This document shows positions 34,428-45,872 of a stretch of DNA of 64,000 nt, in pieces; the stretch's first letter is position 1; every line of letters begins with the position of its first letter. The notes under the pieces were generated by a model that was not told the origin of the DNA, did not search any database, and saw only the letters and a list, made by a program, of their open reading frames with translations. Origin of the DNA: Cenococcum geophilum 1.58 (Eukaryota > Ascomycota > Dothideomycetes > Gloniales > Gloniaceae); NCBI GenBank assembly GCA_001692895.1, contig KV748194.1:1360746-1424745 (forward strand). The letters run 5' to 3'. The translations under genes and the position numbers were made by a program.

Positions 34428-35665
34428 GTCGCGGAGGAATCGTCGAAATTGGAGACGTAAGGTCCAACGCCAGGCCGCAAGGACCTCTGAGGCCCTTGGG
34501 TATAGAGAGAGTATGGCGAAGGGGAGCTCAGAGGCTCTTTGGGTCGGTGGTAGTCAGTGTTGGGGTGAGTAATAACTAGGAGAAGCACACCTTGAGGAAA
34601 AATATTGGATCCCTGGGTAAAGTTCGGTGATGGAATATTAATATTTTCAACCAATGAAACGTTTATATTTGTCGATTTTTGCAATTCTTTTCCCTTCACG
34701 TTTCACCCTTTTTTTTTAGTTTTCAGCACCCTCAGCAAGCAGGCCTTTATTTTGTTATATTATATGCGCATTATTTCAATATCCTCTGCATGTATGGCTC
34801 CTACTTAAGGATGGATAGTTCGACTGTCAATAGCTCTTTTATGCAACCTTGGCCGAAAAACTTAGCATTATCGAAATAGGCAGTCCTCCAACGCCACGCC
34901 GATTACCGGGATTGAAATCCTATACCCATACTTTACTTCCTCAGCTTCTCAAAGCACAATGGGTCAAACGATGAGTTACTAAACACAAAGATTCCACCAG
35001 CATAATATTGTCGCATACAGAGTACTGACGGCAAGCACGATCACTCATACAAGCACTAAGAGCTTACGGTAGAACCATTTATATTTACCATCTCCATTAT
35101 CATTATACGCACACCGTGGTTCTCATAATCAGCCTATCTTCCCGAACGCCCTGGTCACAAGGAAACCAGCATTACACAAGAATGAACCCATGCAATCCCA
35201 AACCAGAGATCCTCCAACGCCGACACCAAACACCAAGCGCCGCATTCCGGTCCAATCCCCTTCTTCTAAACGAAGGGTAGAATAAGACGAAATTCTAGAT
35301 GAGCAACCAGCTGCTGCAGTTTTCTTTTCTTTAAAAAAAAAGACAAACCGTGATCTGGGATATACGCAAGTCGTGTTGAAAATAAAACCCGAAGAAAAAC
35401 CAAACAATACAGGATGTCTAGGATGGATATCGTCTCTGGAAGAGTTCGCTGAAGCGGAAATCGTAGAGAAAATGCAGGCCTAGAAACACCAAGACCGAGA
35501 GACGCCGATGCCAGGCCGCTGAGAGGCTGGATGCAGAAACATTGGTGGGAATGGAGAAGCAGGAACGATGTTGAGTCCGTGAGAAATGGGTATTGTGGGT
35601 ATGATTACCGTAACGCCATGAAATCGAGTCGCTTCGCTCGAAGCGATTCAGAGAAGTGGCCGTGT
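34428..35665. other. Intergenic: DUS1 promoter and FYVE gene 3' flank
   Basis: Non-coding as far as I can see. It has AT-rich patches near 34,650-34,760 and a short run of A at 35,332. Open frames here are short, without motifs, and overlap each other. No repeat is obvious. Confidence 0.5.
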
Positions 35666-36980
35666 TCAGAAGGTACTCCAAGCCCAATTTGATGGTACGC
35701 TGGAGGCTAGGCTCCCAACGCGCAGTGCATCGGGGCGTTTGGCAGCAGTAGGAGAGTCGATGCAAACTGCATTGCTACTCCCAGAGTTCTCGCTACCCGC
35801 AATGCTCTTTCGCCGAGATTCCCAGTCTCTGTAGTTACTGAAGCAGCGGTCGCAAGCACGGTAGTACGAACCACTGGGGTGGAAAAGAGCATGCTGGTTC
35901 AGTCGAACATTGTTCAAGCTATGGGCGCCACAGAAAATGCCACCACAGCGTCTGCAATGGTGTCGACGATCGAAGAAGGAGAAAGGCTTGTGGCAAGCGG
36001 AGGCGCTGCAGACGGAGGTCGAATTGTCAGGCTGGAGTTTGAACAGGGTCAGCATGATTGGACAAGAGCATGTTTGGGGTTATAAAGATGCACAGTAAAA
36101 AGTGGGGAAGCGAAGGTGTGATGAAGGGGGCCAGTTGCGCGTAGGCGAAAGGAGTTAGCGTGGGGGTAAATGAAAGAGTGAGACGGCTCGTGGACCTTAT
36201 AATGCGGGATGGCGCAATTCAGTCAACAGGAGTCGTAAGGGTCTCGCTTCATTAGAAAGGGGAGAGTGCGCCGCTGTTACCTCCGAGTTACACGGAACCA
36301 CAGACTTCTCATGCTTTTTGCACTTTCGCATTTTCGCAAAGTTGTGCGGAATCCCGAAAACCCGCGAAGAGGAACGCAAAGAAATCCGGCCCGGCACTAG
36401 AGGAGCATTGTACGTAACGGCAAAAAAAAGGTGGAAGGGTGACGAAAACAATACAAAGGAAAGCACGCGACATGCTAATAGTACGCTAACAGAGTGGTAG
36501 AAGTACGAGATTGTTGCGAGATTGTTGCAAGACTGTTGCGAAATGTTGCGAAATACATACCTTCCAGTGGTTTCGTGACGGAGGTCCCGTCACTGGACCC
36601 TGAATCTCCTCATTCCACTCCTCGGTGACAACTCTAGATATGCCCGATTCCAGACTATCACCCGTCGCGCGCCGTCCTGATGCACTCCAGCTGCTATCGG
36701 CGCTATCCAAGCCAGAGTCCGCATTCTTCGGTGGCGACTGCCGAGCTGGCTTCTCCGTCGGGCGCAACACGGCTGGCACGTAGAGTGGTGACTTGGGAGG
36801 TCGCATGTGAAGGTGAAGCGTCGAGAGGTTGCTGGTATTTCGTGGAGATGTGGGTGAGACGTTTGCGGGAGTAGTTGTGCCCGAAGTCATGGGTGTGTAG
36901 GGTGCAGATGTCTTGTAGGCATGCTGCTGGAACGCTGGAGGCGATACAACAGCCGGTGCAGTCGAGAAATCGGCAGCCAT
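35666..36980 (-). CDS. FYVE zinc-finger protein
   Basis: Likely binds phosphatidylinositol 3-phosphate on endosomal membranes. Two exons: 36980-36561 (140 codons) and 36031-35666, with a 529-nt intron (36560 GTATGT ... CTCCAG 36032). Product about 261 residues. The N-terminal half is low-complexity Ser/Pro/Thr-rich. The FYVE finger follows directly after the splice: the W-x-x-D motif (WKPD) is split by the intron between K and P, then RRHHCRRCG and CDRC; the usual R-V-C is RAC. It ends NWAWSTF. The joined frame and the WKPD motif support the splice, although the intron is long for this genome type. The cargo or partner is unknown. Confidence 0.82.
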
Positions 36981-38253
36981 GGTGAGAGTGTCGAGTGTAG
37001 AAGGTATTGCAACGGCGCGACGCTGCGAGATGTATTAATTAAGATATTAAGACGGTCGGAGGGCTCCGGGGAGTCGAGTGGAAGCTCCGGGAGGTGAATC
37101 GAAGTGAATCGGGTTGTTATCTGGAGGCTCGTTTCGAGCACGGTGACGGATCGTGTGCTCGCAAGAGGCAAAAAGAGTAGGGACGAGGTAGGAGTGTCGG
37201 AGGTCAGAGTCCTGGTCGAGCAGTCGAAGCAGGAGGTTTTACAGTCGGTTCTGCAGCAGGCCCACAGCCAGAAGAGAGAGGCTGTCCGGCTGTACAGGCT
37301 GGGGAGCTCTGCTAAAAAGACGCTCGTCTGAGGTTTGGCGATTGTTGAGGTCGACCGGCGATTGGCGACGCTGACGTGCAGGCGCGGACGCGGTGAGCGA
37401 TAAGGATGGGCGAAGGGATGCAACGAGGACCTAATCGATACGTCGCTCAATGCAATTGCTAGCAGAGCATTACTCGCAGGACGGCAACGCTCTGACAGCG
37501 CGGTTCTTTAGTTTCGCAGCACTGCATGGTCGGGGGAATACGGTGGAGAGAAATAAAGAATAACGGTCTGCACATCGAGGCTGAAGGGTCCACGATCAAT
37601 CAGAACGATGGCTGTTCTGGGCAGTTCCGTCCAGTCGAGATGCCTGCAGGTGGGTACCACCGGAGCGCTTCTACCGTGGTAGCCAAAGCGGTTTAATTTC
37701 TTTGGGCAACTGCTCACGCTCCACGGCCGACAATGGCCGCTATAGAGCCCAAGACAAACCGCTGTGATTCATGTAGTGGTGATGTTATGTGGTGTTTCGC
37801 CACGGATTTCGGCCCGCGCGGAGCAGTCATGACAGCGAACGGCCGCCTTTTCTCTCAGCAATTCCATCTCGTTGACACCTGCCCACTCTGAACCGCCTCG
37901 TGGGAAGAACTCCTTCCGCCGGGATCATCCCGGATTGCCCGCTGCACGCCAAGCTTGCCATTGCCGCTTTGGGGCCCGGTGACTGGAGCCTTATCTCTGT
38001 CCAATCAGAGTGCCTTCCAGCTTGCCTCTCGCTTAGAACCGGGTGATGCGGGTCTCCAGACCCCAGCCCGCCACCTTGATCAATTTCACCGTAGGCCCAG
38101 TCTCCCGTTTGGATTTTTATATAAGCTATATAACAATTCTCGAGCTCAAATTAAGTAATAACTATAACTTATATGCTTTAAAAGGTAATTTTATTAAAAA
38201 GAACATAGAGAATAATATACTATTAAGTTGTTTACTTAATTTTTCTTAGTTAT
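36981..38253. other. Intergenic: upstream region of the FYVE gene
   Basis: On the gene strand the first 450 bp are pyrimidine-rich (CT tracts near 37,030-37,400), typical of a fungal promoter/5' leader. An open frame at 36887-37450 on that strand is Ser/Thr/Leu-rich, overlaps the start codon, and is more likely leader than protein. From about 38,100 the sequence becomes AT-rich. No gene recognised. Confidence 0.45.
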
Positions 38254-38479
38254 TGTAAGGGATAAAATCCCTACTGCCCGAAGCCTTGCCCAAGGCCTAC
38301 TCAGGGGTAGGTCAAGGCCTAGCCTTTGGCTGGGCTTGGCACCTCCTGATAAGCACCTTCCTCTGTACGAGGTTTTGCCTCAGGTATACTCTTTACCATA
38401 TCGTCCTCTTACATCGACTCCTATAACTCTTGCTCGCCTTGCCTGCTCCCTACCGTTTACCTGGCAATTATGCCTTACA
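38254..38479. repeat. Solo LTR (probable)
   Basis: 226 bp with inverted ends TGTAAGG (38254-38260) and CCTTACA (38473-38479). Flanking 5-mers are GTTAT (38249-38253) and GTCAT (38480-38484), a target duplication with one C/T transition. Size and ends fit a solo LTR. The family is unknown. Confidence 0.6.
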
Positions 38480-38543
38480 GTCATTTTATTATTAATATAG
38501 AAGCTTTATATAGACAGGAACCTAAATCCAATCCCTTGCAGCG

Positions 38544-38738
38544 GTACTACGGTATCAGGCATAAGTTTCGTTAGTATGGTGGCGTTCTTGGCTTGCAGTG
38601 GTAACTTTATAATAAATAGTTAGTAAGAGCGCTGAAAGATCTTATAGGACTGATTGGTAGAAAATCCTAGTAAGAATCCTGGCTAATATTTCACGCTAAT
38701 TTTCGTACTAACGAAACTTATGCCTGATACCGTAGTAC
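38544..38738. repeat. Perfect 33-bp inverted repeat with 129-bp loop
   Basis: The left arm 38544-38576 (starts GTACTACGGTATCAGG) and the right arm 38706-38738 are exact reverse complements. No RIP differences separate the arms. It could be a small foldback element or a transcribed hairpin. No clear target duplication and no internal gene seen. Confidence 0.8.
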
Positions 38739-38739
38739 A

Positions 38740-39547
38740 ATTCGTCCCGCTGCTATCGATAAGATTCAGCCCAATCGGATTAAGTCGGAAAGCCTAATTG
38801 TTGTTTTGCCAGCGCACGGATCACCTGATGGTAGGACGCAACCGTTGCATAGGATAATAACTGCTAGGCTATTTTAAATATTTTATTAGGCTCTACAACT
38901 TTATATTGCCTAAATTTTAGTAAAACCGTTCATTCTTCCCAGCGCTCGCTTCTACCAAAAAATTGAACAGCATGTCAGACGATGAGGGAAGCTTATCTAA
39001 TCTGCACGTGATGGCCGTCTTGCAGTGAGATAAACAGAACGGCCGTCTAAGCTTCATTGCTAAGTCGTCTGTGCCACCTCCCTCGGTTCGTCAGGATTCA
39101 AGTCCCTCAGGCACAACACTAAGCTAGGCCTGCGTCTCCCGCATTTGTATGCGTGACAGACGGATGCCCTCCGCATACGCACGTATTCACCCCATGCCCC
39201 GCTGGATCGGCTTGGTAAAGCACGGGGAGCCACTGGACCCCATTTATGCATCTTACACCCTCTCGTCAATTCCGTTGGTTAGCGCAGCCACGTCTGCACG
39301 GCTTTTTTGAAGGGGAAGTTTTGGTATTTTTGCTGTTTAAGGGAAAGTTAATAAAACACGCTAACCACCGGACGCGCCTGGGTGCTGTACTTTGAGGGGC
39401 AGCCCGATACTGGGTGCAGTTGATGTCTGGTGTGAGCCGGAGACAGCCAATCAAACTGGCCGACGGTCAACAACAAAAACACCTATAACGCCCACTAATG
39501 GACTAAGCTAAGCCTCGAGGAAGCAAGCTTCACGACATTCTCCAAAT
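38740..39547. other. Intergenic: upstream region of the fatty alcohol oxidase gene
   Basis: AT-rich to about 38,960, then normal composition. Short open frames at 39,060-39,454 on the minus strand have no recognisable motif. I see no promoter element that I would name with confidence. Confidence 0.4.
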
Positions 39548-42043
39548 ATGTCAGCTCTTCCCACCGAGACGGCTACGCCAAAGGCTGCACCTCTTCAGCC
39601 TCTTCCGGAGGTTGATCCTCTGACCCCGGCGCAATGGAAGACACTCCTAGCCATTACCGACGCCGTTATACCATCGATTCAGCCCTTCACTAAGGCCAAT
39701 CCAAGCTTAGAGCTGGCCATCACGGATAATGGCTACTCCACAGCCTTGAACACGTTGAAAGGGCTCGCCCCACAGGGGACGGACGATGCAGTTGTAACGG
39801 CTTACCTGAAGGAAAATGCGTCATCGGACCCTGCATTCCAACAGACGCTTTACCGTCTGTTCGGGTTTTACATGCCGCAAAGTACCAAGAAGGGACTGAC
39901 TTTGGTCCTGAACATTCTCAAGTAAGCCAGGATCGTTTCGCTGACTACTCTACACTAGCTGTTCGCAAGTCTTTGAGATCCATATATCCCAGCTACTAGT
40001 CATGAATCTCTATTCAAAATCTAAAAAAAATGCAATGAGTGTTCCACCATCTCAGTGTCGATCAAGCATGTCTTCTGTAACAACCACATGACTCAACACT
40101 AACACGCAATTCAGTAATCGTGCTGGATCGTTGGTGATGACAGGATACACAACCCCGATTTCGGAGCAGCCAACTCACATCCGCGAGGCCATTGTCCAAA
40201 GCTGGCTACAGCAAGGCTGCCACTGCTTCGACAGCTCTATCGGTCATTGACGATGCTCTCTAAGCAAACCTGGCTAAAAGTCAGCCCAACTCTCCCTCGT
40301 GTGCTCGGCTATCCGCGGGTTCCAGTTGGCATGACTCCAGGCAAAGGATTCGATTACGAGTTCATTCAGGTCCCACCAGGAAGCGGTGCGGAGACCATTG
40401 AGACAGATGTAGTCATTATCGGTAGTGGGTGCGGTGGAGGAGTCGGCGCAAAGAACCTCTCGGAAGCTGGACACCGAGTGCTTGTTGTTGAGAGGTCGTA
40501 TCACTGGACTCCGGAACATTTTCCCATGACAGAGACAGGCGCTTCCAACCATTTGTTCATGAATGGAGCTTTCATATCTTGTATGGCCTTTTCTATAAAC
40601 ATCATTTACACTAACATCGGCTAACATTGACCAGCGGATGACACCACCGTGAGCGTGGTAGCAGGGCAGGCTTGGGGTGGTGGAGGCACGGTCAATTGGT
40701 CCGCATCTCTTCAAACCCAAGGCTACGTTCGCAAAGAATGGGCGGAACGAGGTCTCCCTTTCTTCACATCAGCAGAATTCCAGACGTGTCTGGACCGCGT
40801 GTGTGATCGCATGGGCGTATCAGCTGACTACGTCAAGCAAAACTACACAAACAAGGTCCTTTTAGAAGGCGCAAGGAAGCTCGGCTGGACCAATAGGCCC
40901 GTACCGCAAAACACAGGAGGCAAACAGCACTACTGTGGCCACTGCACACTCGGCTGCGGATCGTGTGAGAAACAGGGACCTGTGGTTTCATTCCTTCCAG
41001 ACGCAGCCCGAAGCGGTGCCAAATTCATCGAGGGGTTTAGCGCACAAGAAATCCTATTCGAAATGAAAAATGGGAAGAAAACAGCAGTTGGTGTGAAGGG
41101 CGTTTGGGCTTCTCGCGACGTAAACGGAGGCGTTGCCGGGCCTTCAACGACGAAGCGGGATGTCCTGATTCGCGCAAAGAGGGTTATTGTATCTGCTGGC
41201 ACGATGCAGGGCCCGTTGCTTCTCCTCCGCTCCGGCGTCAAGAATTACCACATCGGGCGGAACCTCCACTTGCATCCCGTGTCGCTAGTTGGAGCCATCC
41301 ACAAGGAAGAAGTCAAACCCTGGGAAGGTGCGATTCTGACAGCAATCGTCAGCGAGTACGAGAACCTAGACGGGAATGGCCACGGAATCAAGCTGGAAGC
41401 GACAAACATGATCCCATCATCCTGGCTCATCTGGCTGCCGTGGAAAGGCGGACTCGACTACAAGGTCTCGGCAGCACGAATGAAGCACATGGTCGGATAC
41501 ATCTCGATCTCGCGCGACCGCGACACCGGACAGGTCTATCCCGACCCCGTTGACGGCCGCGTCCGACTCAAATACCACCCGTCGGCCTTTGACAAACGCC
41601 ACATCCTGGAAGGCGTTGTCGCACTCGCCAAGATCCAGTATGTTGCTGGCGCGACCGAGATCTTCACCGTCATCCCAGGCGTGTCAACTTTTGTTCGCGA
41701 CATCAATCCCGCCGACGATGTGGACGGCATCAACGACGTGCGGTTCAACGCATGGCTAAATGAGATCAGGAACACAGGCTTCCCATCCCCAGAGTCCATG
41801 TTTGTGTCGGCCCACCAGATGGGCACGTGCCGGATGAGCTCGAGCGCTAAGACAGGCGTTGTGGACCCGACTGGCAAGGTATGGGGCACAGAGGGGTTAT
41901 TTATAGCAGACGCGAGCGTGTTTCCCAGCGCGAGCGGGGTGAATCCTATGGTCACGAACATGGCGATTTCAGATTGGATATCGAGGAATATTGGACGAGA
42001 GCTCCAGAGGGAGAGTGTGGTGCAGGAGGGTGCAAAACTGTAG
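39548..42043 (+). pseudogene. Long-chain fatty alcohol oxidase (GMC family) with a single frameshift
   Basis: FAD enzyme oxidising long-chain fatty alcohols to aldehydes in the alkane/fatty alcohol pathway. Three exons: 39548-39921, 40115-40580, 40635-42043. Introns of 193 nt (GTAAGC, branch CACTAAC) and 54 nt (GTATGG, branch GGCTAAC) fit the family. Exons total 2249 nt, one short of a multiple of three: in exon 2 the frame runs to REAIVQSW, and the next family-like segment (TARLPLLRQLYRSLT) is in another frame, so one base is missing near 40206. Otherwise about 749 residues, a normal length. Seen: FAD loop DVVIIGSGCGGG, GQAWGGGGTVNW, and HQMGTCRM with the active-site His (about residue 674). 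The C-terminus AKL is a peroxisomal PTS1-type signal. The lesion may be real or a base-calling error. Confidence 0.85.
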
Positions 42044-42837
42044 TAGGGAAAAACTCGACTGAGTATTGTAAACTTGAGACTTGTAAATTATGCTAGATGG
42101 TTTGGCGTCGCCCTATCGGATATATAAACTCGCTCCCTTCGCTAGTTTATCACTTATCACGTAGGGTGCACAGGTATCAAAACTCCATGAGGTGAAGGTC
42201 GCCGTTGGCGACGAATGTGTACGAACGCAATCATGCAGTAGCCTGCAATACGTAGAACGTAGTTCTAGCCCGCAGTGGAGCTCTGCGTTCTAACATAAGT
42301 AAACAGTATCCTTAAGGTACTCCAATATAAATTAGTAATAGAGCCTATAGATGCTAGCAGACGTCATTCTAAAGGCTCGGCATGGTCAGAGGATCAGTAG
42401 GCATTGAATTTATACCATAAAGTTGCCCTATGGTCTGATATTCGACTATCACCCTTTGGTTCTTGCCGGCGCAGAAAAACTCTATGGCAGCGGCTCTAGC
42501 AGCGTTAAACTCTCTACAACCAAGAAATGCGGCGTTCAAACTTGGAATTCCACCAGTTGCCGTTATTGGATGCAAAGTAAACCCTGAACAACAGTCAGTC
42601 GGTGTGATTTAAAGGGAGGGACGGGTACTCCATAGACGAAAGATTACAGAAGACTTACTATTCGAGTACGAGCGGAATTGGTTTGCTGCAACGTGACTGC
42701 GACGACTTCGAATTCTTATCTAAAAGAGAGTTTCCATTCATCTTCATACCCGATAGGCATCTTCTCGGGTGCGGACTTCGGCAACTAACTTCGAAACAAC
42801 CAGACAAAACCTTGGATCACGTCCCTCCGATGATCCA
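42044..42837. other. Intergenic between two convergent genes
   Basis: 3' flanks of the oxidase gene and of the kinase-Cdc24-like pseudogene. A 68-codon minus-strand frame at 42369-42575 has no motif. Nothing else recognised. Confidence 0.45.
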
Positions 42838-44055
42838 TCAAGGATGATAGAATAGGTCCATTGCAAGCAACCTTTTGCCAGCAAGCTGGTCCGGGTCCGC
42901 ATGTTGACCAAACCCAACCCACCAGGTCCGGAAAGCGGCGGCCAGTTCTCCGTCGGACTGGATGATAACAGTTTCGTCTCGGTCGATGTATTTCAACTTA
43001 TGGGGTACAACATCTTGGGGATATAGCACTTCCACTTCGATGAGGTGTCGTATATCCTCGAAGCGAATTGTTGGCTGTACTTCCAGGGCTCGAAAACCGT
43101 ATATGGCAGAATAATGCACCTGGATTTTGATCAATGATGGCAAGGGGAGTGGAAGGACAAATAAGGGAGCTAGAGCAATCAGCTTCAGCAATTCAGAGTT
43201 TCTCGCCCTCAATCGAGTATATTCCACCATGCCATACGGAGAAATGAAAGGCTATGCGTCTTCGGCCTTCAGCGGATCAGGCTTCTGCGAGGTAGTGCCA
43301 GGCTTTGATCATAATTCTAGTAGCAGAGCCATAATATCGTCCCCTTCGTCCACATCGTCGTCGCTGGAAAAGTACTCTTGAGCGTGCAAGTCAGAGACGG
43401 GCATTCCGCCAGCGTTTCTGAAGAAAGGAGAGGACAGCGTTGCAAGTTCTTTCCATGCTTGTCTTTGGGCATCAATCTGGCTTTTCCATTTCCTCATCAT
43501 CTCGTCTGTTGTGAAACGTATAGCCAGAAATTTGAATTTTGCTGCTTCACCCAGAAATATTTGTAAATCATAATGTCCTGCACATTGTGCCGTCAGATTA
43601 AATCTTTAAAATATCTAAACCAAAGCTGAGATCAAGGGACATACCGGAGGATCTTCTCAGCGACATAGTCCCCGTGATTCTTTTAATCCACACAACACCG
43701 CATAAGCGAAGCGTCGAACTCACTGTTCCGCCGGAAAGCTTCTTGCGAATCCTACCTGGAAATTCCTCTAACAAGAAGAATAGAATGAACTCAAAAAGAT
43801 AAATTTTGTACTATTCGGAAACTCGGTTATTAGTCCTCGCATTCGAACGCGCAGTGTAACGCAAAATTATACCACATCACCGGCAAAAATTGAATAAGCA
43901 TGTACGGATATAATTCTCTTACCTCGCGCGGGCGTCCGTCGACATCTTTTTGCACTTGGAAAGTGCCATGAAGTATTAGTTTTCCGTAGTCTCCAAGACA
44001 CATGCCTTTCCTATCCTTTACTCGGCGCACAAAATCGGTCGCTACGTCTCCGAGC

Positions 44056-44947
44056 CAGTGATGCAAATGGACCGGTTCTATTTTGGATTGGTTCGGTTTT
44101 CCAATATTCAAATCTTGAACCGGTTCGGAGCTTTGATTGGTCTAATTTGGATCGGTTTTGGAGCTTGACGCGAACCGGTTCAACCAGTAAAACCAGATCT
44201 AGAGGTAGTATAGAGCCTAAGTAGTGAGCCTAAGGAGCCGAGCCTATTGAATCTGCTATACACTTACCAAGCTGTATATCAAGGATTGTTCTGTAGTGCA
44301 GCGACACCCCGATTTGATCCGCTGAAGCCTTGTAGATAATCCTCATCGCGTCACTCTCGCGTCGCTCTCGTCGCGTCGCTCTTATCGCGTCGCCCTTATC
44401 TTGGCACTCTTACTGTCGCCCTTATTGCTGCCCTCATTGTTTAATACCGCCAATCCTATGGAGAGCTCCGTCACTGCGACCGGCCGAACAACGCGTGGAG
44501 GTGGTAGTAGTCATGCTAGTAGTAGCCGTGCTACGGGCAAGGCTCCTGCTCAAAAGCGCATTAGTAAGGTCTCTGGTAGTAGAAAGCAGAAGCACCAGAA
44601 GATGGGGACAAATGCAGTTGAGCCAGAATCTCTCACCTGCTTCTCAACACCATGCCAAGACTAGTGATAGTAAATCCGCGCCTCTTATCAATTCGTTAAC
44701 CATTAAACTAGCCGCTAACGTCGCTCAAGCTAGATAGGTCCTAAACCGTTTTATATCTCTATTTAACTACTCCTTCCCTCCCTTAAACTCTTCTACTACT
44801 TTATATAGTACATTATACTCAAATATATACTATTTTATCTGGTTTATCTGGTTGAACCGGTTCTAGAACCGGTTTGGAGCTTTAATTTGATTTTTGGATC
44901 GGTTTGAAGGCAAATTCTAGAACCGGTCCAAACCGGTTACATCACTG
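44056..44947. mobile_element. Non-autonomous hAT element inside the kinase-Cdc24 gene
   Basis: 892 bp with inverted ends CAGTGATG, flanked by the perfect 8-bp duplication CTCCGAGC (44048-44055 and 44948-44955). Inside both ends are repeated ACCGGTT palindromes (for example near 44,070, 44,118, 44,175, 44,855, 44,870, 44,920), a typical subterminal binding-site pattern for hAT transposases. Two overlapping open frames of about 85 codons (44401-44737), Ser/Gly/Lys-rich, have no transposase motif, so the element cannot move itself. It has little RIP damage and is therefore young. Confidence 0.88.
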
Positions 44948-45653
44948 CTCCGAGCTTCTCTCGGGCTACTACTAGGCTAGCATGACCAATAATTTCCGAT
45001 AACGCCTCTATTGCTACCGTCATTTCGTCGTTCTCATTTGTGCCAAGCTCCAGAGTGCTGCGAAATTGCTGTATACGGTAAGCACGAGAATGAAATAGCT
45101 GATCAAAGAGTTTTGCACCATTAGAAATGACCGATATCTCACTAAGCGTTGCACTGGCCGCAATAGAGAGGATATTACATGGCTATGTTCTGTGATTGAT
45201 TCGAAGAGCTTCACTGGTGCTCCTGCTGTTGTAAAATATTTATCGAGATTTCGTGTCGCCACCCCTACATTACCTTTTGAATCATGCAGGAAAGGTAACA
45301 ATGCACCACCGAACGCTTGGCCTTGAAAATAGAAAATCTGTGTCCAATTCCGCCGATGTTCTGGAAGAGCATACATTTGCTCGATCCGGAGTAACAGGCG
45401 ATATTGAAATTCCAAGGTTGAGCGTAGCCCAAACAAAATTCCACGGGCGTCGTCATTGAGGATTATGTCTCTTTTCTTAGCAATTTCTTTGAACGAATAT
45501 AAAACCTCGAGATCCTGGACGTATTCGCGTTCGCTGCTGACAAACTCGTCAACGATGCGCACTCTTTCCGAGCTATTTCGGACATGAGGATTCCCATTGC
45601 TAGAACCAGTTTCTTTATGTATCCGCAGAATCGATTTCGATGCTATAACATTG

Positions 45654-45872
45654 ACATGTTCAGGCCTTAGAACGCTTGCTTGATCTAAGAGGTTGAGGAT
45701 ATGATCGACCAACTTAAAGACCTGTAACATGTTCAGGCCTTAGAACGCTTGCTTGATCTAAGAGGTTGAGGATATGATCGACCAACTTAAAGACCTGTAA
45801 CATGTTCAGGCCTTAGAACGCTTGCTTGATCTAAGAGGTTGAGGATATGATCGACCAACTTAAAGACCTGTA
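45654..45872. repeat. 73-bp segment in three tandem copies at an intron-exon boundary
   Basis: Three essentially identical copies of period 73 (starts 45654, 45727, 45800). Each copy holds the first codons of exon 3 (VFKLVDHILNLL...), and each junction recreates TTACAG|GTC on the minus strand. Three candidate 3' splice sites thus precede exon starts at 45867, 45794 and 45721. 73 is not a multiple of three, so only the most distal site (45721; intron 45955-45722) keeps the frame into the DH domain. Confidence 0.9.

Noticed and set aside
33009-34467. Several other long open frames on both strands
   Set aside because: Alternative frames of the DUS1 exon; no conserved motif, and they conflict with the supported dihydrouridine synthase frame.
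35129-35407. 92-codon minus-strand frame between DUS1 and the FYVE gene
   Set aside because: No motif, contains a Phe/Lys run from a poly(A) tract, and there is no sign of splicing or a promoter.
36887-37450. 187-codon open frame upstream of the FYVE gene
   Set aside because: Overlaps the supported start codon, is pyrimidine-tract derived and shows no motif; better read as promoter/leader.
44401-44737. Open frames inside the hAT element as a transposase
   Set aside because: About 85 codons, no zinc finger or catalytic motif; too short to be a transposase.
45654-45872. CRISPR-like repeat array
   Set aside because: The three units are contiguous with no spacers, lie in a eukaryotic gene and are an exon-intron boundary duplication.
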